Source: JAEMQF01 sp031396305 (GTDB lineage: Bacteria; Pseudomonadota; Gammaproteobacteria; Burkholderiales; Burkholderiaceae_C). From it: DNA of 12,304 nt. Below, one piece after another: positions 6,080 to 12,304 of this stretch (its first letter is position 1; every line of letters begins with the position of its first letter). Position numbers and translations under genes: made by a program. The notes beneath the pieces were generated by a model. The model saw nothing but the letters and a program-made list of their open reading frames with translations, did not search any database and was not told where the DNA came from. The DNA lies in assembly GCA_031396305.1 (NCBI GenBank), contig JANNKM010000374.1:1-12304 (forward strand), read 5' to 3'.

Positions 6080-8230
6080 CCCGCAACGGTCCACGACCCC
6101 ACCGACCTCGAAGAGTCCGGTCAATTCGAAGGCCACATCGAAGTTCAACGGCAGGCGGTGCTGCTTCAGGCCGGCGCGCTGCAGAACGCGATCTTCAACA
6201 GCGCCAATTTCTCCAGCATCGCCACCGACGCCAAGGGCGTGATCCAGATCTTCAACGTCGGCGCCGAGCGCATGCTGGGCTACGCCGCCGCCGATGTGCT
6301 GGACAAGGTGACGCCGGCCGAGATTTCGGACCCCGACGAAGTGGTGACGCGGGCCAAGGCGCTGAGCGCCGAACTCGGCACCGTGATCACGCCCGGCTTC
6401 GAAGCGCTGGTGTTCAAGGCCTCGCGCGGCATCGAAGACATCTACGAGCTGACCTACATCCGCAAGGACGGCAGCCGCTTCCCCGCGGTGGTCTCGGTGA
6501 CGGCGCTGCGCGACGAGCAGAACGCGATCATCGGTTACCTGTTGATCGGCACCGACAACACGGCACGCAAGCAGGTCGAGGCCGAGCAAAAGAAGCTCGA
6601 CCAGCGCCTGCGCGACCAGCAGTTCTACACGCGCTCGCTGATCGAATCGAACATCGATGCGCTGATGACGACCGACCCGTCGGGGATCATCTCCGACGTC
6701 AACAAGCAGATGGAAGCGCTGACCGGCTGCACGCGCGACGAACTGATCGGCGCGCCGTTCAAGAATTATTTCACCGACCCGGAGCACGCCGAAGCCGGCA
6801 TCAAGCGCGTGTTGCGCGAAAACAAGGTCACCAACTACGAGCTCACCGCGCGCGCCCGCGACGGCAAGGAAACCGTGGTGTCGTACAACGCGACCACGTT
6901 CTACGACCGAGACCGGAACCTGCAGGGCGTGTTCGCCGCGGCGCGCGACGTCACCGAACGCAAGCTGCTCGACCAGGCACTGCAGGAGACCAACGCCGAA
7001 CTGCAGAGCGCCAAGTCCGCCGCCGAAAAGGCCAACCTCGCGAAGTCGGACTTCCTGTCCAGCATGAGCCATGAGCTGCGTTCGCCGCTGAACGCGATCC
7101 TGGGCTTTGCCCAGCTGATCGAGTCGGGCTCGCCGACGCCCTCACCGAGCCAGAAAGCCAGCGTCGAGCAGATCCTGCTGGCGGGCTGGTACCTGCTGGA
7201 GTTGATCAACGAGATTCTCGACCTGTCGCTGATCGAATCCGGCAAGCTCGTGCTGTCCTTGGAACCCGTCTCACTGGCCGAGGTGCTCGCCGAGTGCCAG
7301 GCCATGACCGAACCCCAGGCGCACAAGAGTGGCATCCAGGTCACCTTCCCGCGCTTCGAAACCGCCTGTTTCGTCAACGCCGACCGGACGCGCACGAAGC
7401 AGGTGCTCATCAACCTGCTGTCCAACGCGATCAAGTACAACCGCATCGACGGAACCGTGGACGTGCGCTGCCGCGCCACCGAGAACCAGCGCCTGCGCAT
7501 CGAAGTGCACGACAGCGGCCGAGGCCTGGCACCGGAACAGCTTGCCCAGATGTTCCAGCCGTTCAATCGCCTCGGCCAGGAGGCGGGCATCGAGGAAGGC
7601 ACGGGCATCGGCCTGGTCGTGAGCAAGCGCCTGGTGGAGCTGATGCGCGGCGAAATCGGCGTTGAAAGCCGCGTCAACGTGGGCAGCGTATTCTGGATCG
7701 AACTCGACTCGACGACCGATTCGCCGTTGCCCGACGCGGCGCCAGAGGTTGCGAGGCCGCAACCGGTGCCTGCCGGGCGGCACGTTCGCACCTTGTTGTA
7801 CGTCGAGGACAACCCGGCCAATCTGATGCTGGTGCAGCGGCTGCTGGAGCGCAGACCTGACATCCACCTGCTGACCGCGAGGGATGGCCTGCGCGGCATC
7901 GAGATTGCGCGCTCGGCGCAGCCCGATGTGATTCTGATGGACATCAACCTGCCCGGCATCAGCGGCCTCGAAGCGCTCGGAAGGCTCACTGCAGACCCGG
8001 CCACCGCCCATATCCCGGTCGTCGCGCTGAGCGCGAATGCGATGCCGCGCGACATCGACCGTGGCATGAAAGCCGGCTTCTTTCGCTATCTCACGAAGCC
8101 GATCCGGGTGAACGAACTGATGGACACGCTGGCGGTGGCGCTGCAGGTGGCCCAGGCGAGGGCCCCCGCTGCCGCATCGGCATTCTCAAAGGCCGGCCCC
8201 AGGGACGAATTGGAACGGAACAAGTCATGA
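6077..8230 (+). CDS. Soluble hybrid sensor histidine kinase (PAS-PAS-HisKA-HATPase-REC)
   Basis: This 717-residue two-component kinase autophosphorylates on His and passes phosphate to an attached receiver. Numbering is from TTG 6077. PAS1 is about 32-164 (FNSANFSSIATDAKGVIQIF to IGYLLIGTDNTARK) and PAS2 about 184-296 (SLIESNIDALMTTDPSG to DVTERK). A coiled linker (about 296-325) leads to the HisKA H-box SSMSHELRSPLNAILGF with phospho-acceptor His332. The HATPase has its N-box NLLSNAIKYN (Asn450), G1 box HDSGRGL (Asp479) and G2 box GTGIGL (508-513). The receiver (about 570-690) has the acidic Asp in YVEDNPANL, phospho-acceptor Asp622 in ILMDINLPG, Ser652 and Lys674. No transmembrane or HAMP segment is seen, so it senses a cytoplasmic signal through PAS. 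No heme or flavin ligand motif is obvious. Its TGA stop overlaps the ATG of the next response regulator, giving translational coupling to its likely partner. Confidence 0.93.
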   Translation: MPATVHDPTDLEESGQFEGHIEVQRQAVLLQAGALQNAIFNSANFSSIATDAKGVIQIFNVGAERMLGYAAADVLDKVTPAEISDPDEVVTRAKALSAELGTVITPGFEALVFKASRGIEDIYELTYIRKDGSRFPAVVSVTALRDEQNAIIGYLLIGTDNTARKQVEAEQKKLDQRLRDQQFYTRSLIESNIDALMTTDPSGIISDVNKQMEALTGCTRDELIGAPFKNYFTDPEHAEAGIKRVLRENKVTNYELTARARDGKETVVSYNATTFYDRDRNLQGVFAAARDVTERKLLDQALQETNAELQSAKSAAEKANLAKSDFLSSMSHELRSPLNAILGFAQLIESGSPTPSPSQKASVEQILLAGWYLLELINEILDLSLIESGKLVLSLEPVSLAEVLAECQAMTEPQAHKSGIQVTFPRFETACFVNADRTRTKQVLINLLSNAIKYNRIDGTVDVRCRATENQRLRIEVHDSGRGLAPEQLAQMFQPFNRLGQEAGIEEGTGIGLVVSKRLVELMRGEIGVESRVNVGSVFWIELDSTTDSPLPDAAPEVARPQPVPAGRHVRTLLYVEDNPANLMLVQRLLERRPDIHLLTARDGLRGIEIARSAQPDVILMDINLPGISGLEALGRLTADPATAHIPVVALSANAMPRDIDRGMKAGFFRYLTKPIRVNELMDTLAVALQVAQARAPAAASAFSKAGPRDELERNKS

Positions 8231-9045
8231 TGCTCAGTGCGCCCGAGATTCTGCAAGCCAGGATCCTGATCGTCGACGACCAGCCGGCCAACGTGCAGCT
8301 GTTGCGGCAAATGCTGGTCAACAACGGCTTTGTCAACATCACGTCGACGACGGACCCGCGTCAGGTGGCTTTGCTGCACCGCCACCACCCGTTCGACCTG
8401 ATCCTGCTCGACCTGCAGATGCCTGGCATGAGCGGCTTCGAGGTGATGGAGGGCCTGAAGGCGAACCAGGCCGAAAGCTACCTGCCGGTGATCGTGCTCA
8501 CCGCCCAGCCCGAGCACAAGCTGCGCGCACTGCAGGCCGGTGCGAAGGACTTCGTCAGCAAGCCATTCGACCTGCTCGAGGTGAGCTCGCGCATCCGCAA
8601 CTTGCTGGAGGTGCGTCTGCTCTACAACAAGCTGGAAGATCGCAGCACGGCGCTGGAGCAGACGCTGCGCATGCGCACTGCCGAGTTGCGTGAAAGCGAG
8701 GCGCTCGCACCCGAGCGGGCCGGCCACAGCGCCGACTGGTACTGGGAACAGAACGAGAGTGGTGATCGCACCCACGTGAGCGGTTCGGTCGATGGATTGC
8801 TGGGGGGCGGTGTGACGTCCTTTTTGGTTCCGGGCGTTGCGGACACGGACCTGGGTTGGGACGAAGCCGAACGTGCCTCACTGCAGTTGAAGATGGCGGC
8901 CCGCCAGCCGTTCAAGGACTTCGCGTTCAACCGCATCAAAGCCGACGGATCACGGCAATGTTTTTGGCTCAGTGGCGAGCCGATGTTCGACTCGTCCCAC
9001 CAGTTCATCGGCTATCGCGGCATGGGCTCGGTGTTGCCAGACTGA
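8227..9045 (+). CDS. Response regulator with REC domain and C-terminal PAS-like domain
   Basis: This 272-residue protein is the probable phosphorelay partner of the upstream kinase. The receiver domain (about 12-128) has Asp17-Asp18 in ILIVDDQPANVQLL, phospho-acceptor Asp62 in LILLDLQMPGMSG, Thr92 in VLTAQPEHK and Lys112 in VSKPFD. A charged coiled-coil (about 130-162, NKLEDRSTALEQTLRMRTAEL) connects to a PAS/PAC-like module (about 168-272): DWYWEQNESG, then PFKDFAFNRIKADGSRQCFWLSGEPMFD in pieces, and FIGYRGMG. No HTH, GGDEF, EAL, HD-GYP or methyltransferase output follows; the protein ends 4 residues past GYRGMGS. In related multi-domain proteins this PAS module usually precedes GGDEF. ATG 8227 overlaps the kinase stop by 4 bases; ATG 8230 is an alternative. 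Output is probably via protein-protein contact or feedback on the kinase. Confidence 0.9.
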   Translation: MMLSAPEILQARILIVDDQPANVQLLRQMLVNNGFVNITSTTDPRQVALLHRHHPFDLILLDLQMPGMSGFEVMEGLKANQAESYLPVIVLTAQPEHKLRALQAGAKDFVSKPFDLLEVSSRIRNLLEVRLLYNKLEDRSTALEQTLRMRTAELRESEALAPERAGHSADWYWEQNESGDRTHVSGSVDGLLGGGVTSFLVPGVADTDLGWDEAERASLQLKMAARQPFKDFAFNRIKADGSRQCFWLSGEPMFDSSHQFIGYRGMGSVLPD

Positions 9046-9252
9046 CAAAGCAGCGCCGAAAAGCGGTAGCGGTTGCTGAGTCCGCACGGCAACCGTGTCT
9101 CATGTCGGTGCGCGCGCGCACGAATTGGGTGCGGTGCGAAACCGCGCAGGCGCCCGGCGCACTGCGTCGCTCGTTGCTGTGCCACCGCCGGCTTGCAGCT
9201 GCATGGAACCACGGTCATCGCAGCGACGCATTGCGGCGCGACAATCGGCGCC
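9046..9252 (+). other. Intergenic region with weak hairpin
   Basis: This 207-base gap separates the response regulator from the phosphatase. It contains one inverted repeat, CGGTTGC (9070-9076) with GCAACCG (9089-9095), loop 12 and no T-run. This could be a weak terminator after the two-component genes. The right end holds the -10-like GACAAT described separately. The open frame that runs through it upstream of the phosphatase has no recognisable protein content. Confidence 0.3.
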
Positions 9253-9255
9253 ATG
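9240..9255 (+). promoter_or_regulatory. -10-like box directly before the phosphatase ATG (possible leaderless start)
   Basis: GACAAT (9240-9245) is followed by CGGCGCC and then ATG 9253. A -10 hexamer 7 bases from the start codon would put transcription initiation at or next to the A of ATG. No Shine-Dalgarno is present. The -35 region (around 9213-9222) is weak. The same layout occurs before the LacI-family gene at 12185-12200. Confidence 0.4.
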
Positions 9256-10002
9256 CTGCGTCACCCCGACCGTGCCCTGCGCCTGCAAGGCGCCTCCAAT
9301 TTCCGCGACCTCGGTGGTTACCCCGGCCTTGACGGGCGCCCGTTGCGCTGGCGCAAGCTCTTCCGCTCGGCGCACCTGGGCGGATTGACGCCCGCCGACC
9401 ACGCGCTGCTGGAGCCGCTGGGGCTGCTGCGATCGTTCGACTTTCGCGGCCAGGCCGAACGCAATGAGGCGCCGTACGAACTGCCCGGCCTGACCCAGCA
9501 TTCACTGGCGATCGAGCCCACCCTGGTGCAGCGCATGCGGAGTCTGGCGGCAGCGGGACACGCCGTCACCGCGCCCGTGGTGGCGGGCTTGATGCAGGAT
9601 CTCTATCGTTCGCTCGTCAACGACCACGCGCGCCGCTTTGCCGAATTGTTCGAGCACTTGCTGCAGGCCGACACGCCGTCGGTGTTTCACTGCACCGCCG
9701 GCAAAGACCGAACCGGCGTCGCTGCGGCCCTCGTGCTGTTGGCGCTGGGGGTGCCGCGCGATCTGGTGCTGCAGGACTTCCTGCTGACGAACGAGCTGTT
9801 CGAGCGCCAGCCGTTGCTGCACACCGAGTTCTCCGCCGAAGCGATGGCGGTGCTGTGGGGCGTGCAAGAGAACTTCCTGCATGCGGCGCTGCATGCGGTT
9901 GATGCCGACCAAGGCGGCGTGGATCGCTACCTGAGCCAGCGTCTGCGCCTGAGCCCGGCGGCACTGGCAACGCTGGCCGAGCGCTACCTGGAAAGCGCGT
10001 AG
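9253..10002 (+). CDS. Tyrosine-protein phosphatase (Y_phosphatase3/MptpB-like)
   Basis: This 249-residue cysteine phosphatase belongs to the family that removes phosphate from phosphotyrosine and, in some members, from Ser/Thr or phosphoinositides. The N-terminus has the family signature GASNFRDLGGYPGLDGRPLRW (split at residues 13-33), then LFRSAHLGGLTPADHALLEPLGL and SFDFRGQAER (61-70), where the usual DLR appears as DFR. The catalytic P-loop HCTAGKDRTG (146-155) gives nucleophile Cys147 and Arg153 with the general C-X5-R layout. The lysine after the glycine is typical of this family. No signal peptide is visible, so it should be cytoplasmic. An in-frame ATG-less extension exists to TTG 9073, but similarity starts at ATG 9253, which I chose. 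It lies 207 bases after the two-component pair on the same strand; no functional link is proven. Confidence 0.9.
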   Translation: MLRHPDRALRLQGASNFRDLGGYPGLDGRPLRWRKLFRSAHLGGLTPADHALLEPLGLLRSFDFRGQAERNEAPYELPGLTQHSLAIEPTLVQRMRSLAAAGHAVTAPVVAGLMQDLYRSLVNDHARRFAELFEHLLQADTPSVFHCTAGKDRTGVAAALVLLALGVPRDLVLQDFLLTNELFERQPLLHTEFSAEAMAVLWGVQENFLHAALHAVDADQGGVDRYLSQRLRLSPAALATLAERYLESA

Positions 10003-10060
10003 GCAATCGCCCAATCCATGGCCGGCGGCCAGGCGTTGCCTCGCACCACGCGCAGTGCAA

Positions 10061-10077
10061 ATGCGCATGCTGCGCAT
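10061..10077. terminator. Possible bidirectional terminator hairpin between convergent genes
   Basis: ATGCGCA (10061-10067), loop TGC, TGCGCAT (10071-10077) is a perfect 7-base stem in the 116-base gap between the convergent phosphatase and glutathione S-transferase genes. It lacks a T-run on either side, so termination here is an inference from position only. Confidence 0.35.
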
Positions 10078-10118
10078 CCGAGAGGGTGCAAGTTGCCGGT
10101 GACGCGCGGCGCTGAGCG

Positions 10119-10847
10119 CTACTGCACGTCAAGTTCGGGGTAGCGCCGGAAGATGCCCTGTTCGTTGAACGCGATGCGCCGCTCGCTGTGAAGGTACGCG
10201 GCGACCCGGGGCAGCGCGGCGATGCGCCCGTGCAGGCCCACGATCCCGGGAGTTTGCGCAAGGACGGGCTGCGCTGCTTTCGGGAACGCGTAGCGCAGGC
10301 CTTCGATCAGTTGGAACAGCGACAAGTCGGCGTAACTCAGTCGGCCGCCGACCAGGTGCCTCGGGCCAGCCGGGTTGCGCTGCACGACGCTTTCGAACCA
10401 CTGCAAGTACTTGGGGATGCGCTCGCCGCAGAAAACCTTGGCGCGGCGCAGCGCTTCCGCCTTCTGGTCTTCGTAGTACAGGCTGCTCGCCACGGGATGA
10501 TGCGTGTCGTGCGCTTCCGTCACGATGTCGGCGATGGTGAGCTGGATCTGGTTCGTCCAGCTGCGGGCCTGTTCATTGCGTGCCACCAGTTTCAACGGCG
10601 GCCCGAGGTACTGCAGGATCGCTGCGGTCTGCCCGACCAGCACCTCGCCGTCTTTCAGGAAAGGCGGAGCGAACGGTGGGTGCGTGACCCTGGGGTCCTG
10701 CAGACAACGCAGCATCGCAGGCACACCCTGGCCTGAGTCTGCGCCGCCGCGGGCCACGTCGACATAGGGAGCGCCCGCCGCTTCCAGCGCAAGCCGCACG
10801 AACTCGCCGCGCCCCTGGATCGTCGGCCAGTAGTGAAGTTCGTACAT
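10119..10847 (-). CDS. Glutathione S-transferase family protein
   Basis: This 242-residue cytosolic protein has a thioredoxin-fold N-terminal domain and an all-helical C-terminal domain. The start MYELHYWPTIQGRGEFVRLA and LEAAG resembles the Tyr-type (sigma/mu-like) GST opening, with Tyr6 at the usual catalytic Tyr position. PPFLKDGEVLVGQTAAILQYL (split 61-81) is the glutathione gamma-glutamyl contact region, with QTAAI in place of the common QSxAI. The C-terminal domain includes a conserved-looking NPAGPRHLVGGRLSYADLSLFQ segment (split at about 176-197) with the N-capping motif SYADLSLF. It would conjugate glutathione to electrophiles or reduce peroxides; the substrate is not predictable. 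The start is 16 bases after the DUF3297 stop on the same strand, with a poor Shine-Dalgarno, so it is probably coupled to that gene. Confidence 0.9.
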   Translation of the reverse strand: MYELHYWPTIQGRGEFVRLALEAAGAPYVDVARGGADSGQGVPAMLRCLQDPRVTHPPFAPPFLKDGEVLVGQTAAILQYLGPPLKLVARNEQARSWTNQIQLTIADIVTEAHDTHHPVASSLYYEDQKAEALRRAKVFCGERIPKYLQWFESVVQRNPAGPRHLVGGRLSYADLSLFQLIEGLRYAFPKAAQPVLAQTPGIVGLHGRIAALPRVAAYLHSERRIAFNEQGIFRRYPELDVQ

Positions 10848-10863
10848 CGCCGAGAGCCGCCCC

Positions 10864-11121
10864 CTATCGGTAGAACGCCTCCACCCTGCCCTTCAGCTTG
10901 ATGAGCAACGGGTGCCCCCTGCGGTCCAGCGCCTTCGCCGCGGGCACCTTGACCCAGCCTTCGCTGATGCAATATTCCTCGACGTCGGTGCGCTCCTTGT
11001 CATTCAGGCGAATCCCGATGGGCCGCTCGAACACGGCTGCGACGTGATGCGGGCTGCGTGGGTCGACCGACAGCCGATCGGGCAGCGGGGGCGTTGCAGT
11101 AGCGGCGGTCGCTTCGTTCAT
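10864..11121 (-). CDS. DUF3297 family protein
   Basis: This 85-residue protein of unknown function is recognised by the DUF3297 pattern: LPDRLSVDPRSPHH (13-26), VFERPIGIRLNDKERTDVEEY (split 30-50), CISEGWVKVPA, and the C-terminal LLIKLKGRVEAFYR (72-85). The family is small, soluble and widespread in proteobacteria; no function is established to my knowledge. The open frame extends 51 codons further upstream, but ATG 11121 (MNEATAATATPP) fits family length and has a GGAA about 10 bases upstream. It lies 16 bases ahead of the glutathione S-transferase gene, suggesting a two-gene unit. Confidence 0.88.
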   Translation of the reverse strand: MNEATAATATPPLPDRLSVDPRSPHHVAAVFERPIGIRLNDKERTDVEEYCISEGWVKVPAAKALDRRGHPLLIKLKGRVEAFYR

Positions 11122-11239
11122 GGTCAGGGTTCCAGTGGCGCCGATCGTACCGCGCCGCGCGGCGCATGATGCGGCCTTCTGATCATCTGAAAATGCGGGC
11201 TCGCAACGCCCGCCGACACGGACCCATGAGAGCCAGCCC
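11122..11239. promoter_or_regulatory. Divergent promoter region of DUF3297-GST and SDR genes
   Basis: This 118-base gap lies between two divergently read genes. On the minus strand TACGAT (11149-11144) could be a -10 for DUF3297, with transcription starting about 15-20 bases before ATG 11121; the CGGCGCC that follows it also follows the phosphatase -10. On the plus strand GAAAAT (11189-11194) is a weak -10 candidate for the SDR gene. GAGAG at 11228-11232 serves as its Shine-Dalgarno. Confidence 0.35.
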
Positions 11240-12112
11240 ATGAAAAACATCGTCGTCACCGGCGGCAGCGGCAAAGCCGGCCGGGCCGTCGTGCGTGAAC
11301 TGCTCGCGCATGGCTACAGCGTCGTCAACGTCGACCTCGTCGCTCCAGCGGAGACGCTGTGCCACTTCCTCAAGGCCGATCTGAACGACATGGGCCAGGC
11401 CATCGACGCGCTGCGCCGCGCCGCCGGCACGGTGGAGCGGCGCCGCCCGTTCGAGCTGGCCGACGCCGTGGTGCACCTGGCGGGAATTCCCGCGCCGGGC
11501 CTCGCGCCCGACGCGACGACATTCCAGAACAACCTGATGACGACTTACAACGTGTTCAGCGCGGCAACGTTGCTGGGCGTGAAGCGCATCGTCTGGGCGT
11601 CGAGCGAGACGCTGTTCGGCCTGCCATTCACACGCGAGGCGCCCGCATTTGCGCCAATCACTGAAGAGCACCCGCTGCTGCCGGAAAACGGCTACGCACT
11701 CGCCAAAGGCCTGGCCGAGGAAATGGCACGGCAGATGCACCGCTGGAATCCGCAGACGTCGTTCCTAGGCTTGCGCATCTCGAACATCATCGAGCCGCAC
11801 GAGTACGCCATGTTCGCCGGCTGGCAGAACGACCCGAACATCCGCAAATGGAATCTGTGGAGCTATGTCGACAGCCGCGACGTGGCGCTCGCGTGCCGCC
11901 TCGGGATCGAAGCGCCGCTCAATGGCGCCGAGCACTGCATCATCGCGGCGCGCGATACCGTGATGCTTCGACCCAGCACCGAGTTGATGGCGCAGAGCTT
12001 TCCGCTGGTTCCGGTGGTGCGCAGTCTCGGCGAGTTCGAAACACTGCAATCGAATGAGAAGGCGCAGCGCCTGATGGGCTACGTGCCTCGCCATTCGTGG
12101 CGGGCGGGCTGA
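11240..12112 (+). CDS. NAD(P)-dependent oxidoreductase/epimerase (extended SDR)
   Basis: This 290-residue Rossmann-fold enzyme belongs to the NAD-dependent epimerase/dehydratase group. The nucleotide-binding motif is VVTGGSGKAGRAVV (5-18), with an acidic Asp32 at the end of beta-2 (VVNVDL), which favours NAD(H). VVHLAGIPAPG (77-87) is the NNAG-equivalent. Catalytic Ser is probably in WASSETLFG (119-127), and the Y-X3-K pair is Tyr152/Lys156 in GYALAKGLAEE. LWSYVDSRDVALAC (206-219) is the conserved C-terminal substrate-side segment of extended SDRs. Candidate activities are sugar-nucleotide epimerase or uronate/aldose dehydrogenase; the sequence alone does not decide. GAGAG lies 7 bases before ATG 11240. 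A LacI-family regulator follows 85 bases downstream on the same strand, a context typical of sugar or sugar-acid catabolism. Confidence 0.9.
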   Translation: MKNIVVTGGSGKAGRAVVRELLAHGYSVVNVDLVAPAETLCHFLKADLNDMGQAIDALRRAAGTVERRRPFELADAVVHLAGIPAPGLAPDATTFQNNLMTTYNVFSAATLLGVKRIVWASSETLFGLPFTREAPAFAPITEEHPLLPENGYALAKGLAEEMARQMHRWNPQTSFLGLRISNIIEPHEYAMFAGWQNDPNIRKWNLWSYVDSRDVALACRLGIEAPLNGAEHCIIAARDTVMLRPSTELMAQSFPLVPVVRSLGEFETLQSNEKAQRLMGYVPRHSWRAG

Positions 12113-12158
12113 CTTCGCCTGCTGGGGCGTGGGTTGCCGCGAGGGTTGCCTGACCATG

Positions 12159-12178
12159 GCGCTACGGTAGCGCTCCCA
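12159..12178. promoter_or_regulatory. Palindromic operator candidate upstream of the LacI-family gene
   Basis: GCGCTACGGTAGCGC (12159-12173) is a perfect 15-base inverted repeat. Overlapping it, CGGTAGCGCTCCCA (12165-12178) is a near-palindrome with a central CG and matches the common LacI-family operator form TGGTAGCGCTACCA at 12 of 14 positions. It covers the place where the -35 would be for the -10 box at 12185, a position suited to repression, probably autoregulation. Confidence 0.55.
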
Positions 12179-12184
12179 TGAATC

Positions 12185-12200
12185 TAGAATCGGGGCGATG
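12185..12200 (+). promoter_or_regulatory. -10 box directly before the LacI-family ATG (possible leaderless start)
   Basis: TAGAAT (12185-12190) matches the sigma70 -10 consensus at 5 of 6 positions and is followed by CGGGGCG and ATG 12198. Transcription would begin at about the start codon. The GGGG in the spacer is too close to act as a normal Shine-Dalgarno. No good -35 is present, and the operator palindrome occupies that position. Confidence 0.5.
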
Positions 12201-12304
12201 TCACAGGCAGCAGTTCCATCCAGACGCACCCGACGCAGCAGTGGTGCTGTCACGCTGCACGATGTGGCGAAGCTTGCGGGCGTGGCGCCAATCACCGCAT
12301 CGCG
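12198..12304 (+). CDS. LacI-family transcriptional regulator, N-terminus only (cut by window edge)
   Basis: Only 35 codons are in the window. After a basic leader (MSQAAVPSRRTRRSSG), residues 18-35 read VTLHDVAKLAGVAPITAS, followed by a partial Arg codon. This is the LacI helix-turn-helix (VTLxDVAxxAGVSxxTVSR) with PITAS in the recognition helix, a form common in the GntR/gluconate-like branch of the family. The ligand-binding domain lies outside the window. An operator-like palindrome and a -10 box sit immediately upstream, which suggests autoregulation. The adjacent SDR gene on the same strand and the regulator may serve the same sugar or sugar-acid pathway; this is inference. Confidence 0.9.
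   Translation, partial: MSQAAVPSRRTRRSSGAVTLHDVAKLAGVAPITAS

Noticed and set aside
7294..8011. Alternative-frame and antisense open frames within the kinase gene
   Set aside because: The kinase frame carries every expected H, N, G and REC motif without interruption. The others are compositional shadows.
9073..9252. N-terminal extension of the tyrosine phosphatase, Cys/Arg-rich
   Set aside because: The composition is unlike the rest of the protein. The family signature begins just after ATG 9253, and a -10-like box lies within the extension.
11122..11274. N-terminal extension of the DUF3297 protein to position 11274
   Set aside because: It would overlap the divergent SDR start and its ribosome-binding site, and the family's usual length fits ATG 11121.
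12131..12150. Direct repeat GGGTTGCC at 12131 and 12143 before the LacI gene
   Set aside because: An 8-base repeat 12 bases apart is weak evidence in GC-rich DNA, and the palindrome next to it is a much better regulator site.

Overview
The window is GC-rich DNA with the codon bias and gene content of a betaproteobacterium. It is most likely from the order Burkholderiales (Rubrivivax/Leptothrix/Comamonadaceae-like). This is inferred from protein style, such as the DUF3297 gene, the Tyr-phosphatase family and the W-Y-W PAS module; no rRNA or tRNA is present to confirm it. I see no phage, plasmid, IS or CRISPR element.

Left third (1-5232, all minus strand). Read in the direction of transcription the order is: a ureidoglycolate lyase (allA, 5232-4717); a carboxymuconolactone-decarboxylase family protein (4610-4233); 3 bases later a periplasmic adaptor (4229-3111); an unusual block of inverted and 27-bp tandem repeats (2940-3101); and an RND efflux permease that runs off the left edge (2914-1). 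The last three genes look like one operon with a promoter candidate before the CMD gene. No outer-membrane factor is in view.

Middle (5233-9045). Beyond allA lies a broken C-terminal remnant of a TRAP-transporter large permease (DctM-like) with one clear frameshift, then a small two-helix membrane protein of unknown role, both on the minus strand. Divergent from these is a soluble hybrid sensor kinase (PAS-PAS-HisKA-HATPase-REC). It probably starts at a TTG codon after a leader carrying two perfect stem-loops. It overlaps by 4 bases a response regulator whose output half is a PAS-like domain, not a DNA-binding or enzymatic domain. The two form a phosphorelay pair, presumably cytoplasmic.

Right third (9046-12304). 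A tyrosine phosphatase of the Y_phosphatase3 type (9253-10002) converges with a two-gene minus-strand unit, DUF3297 followed by a glutathione S-transferase. Then come an extended-SDR oxidoreductase/epimerase (11240-12112) and the first 35 codons of a LacI-family regulator (12198 to the edge). A near-consensus -10 box and a palindromic operator candidate sit directly before the regulator. Both the phosphatase and the LacI gene have a -10-like hexamer 7 bases before ATG and no good Shine-Dalgarno, so both may be leaderless.

Overall this is mostly ordinary chromosomal content. The items that most deserve a second look are the repeat block inside the efflux operon, the TRAP remnant, the PAS-terminated response regulator, and the promoter/operator arrangement of the LacI gene. 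I found no convincing evidence for a wholly new defence or mobile system.
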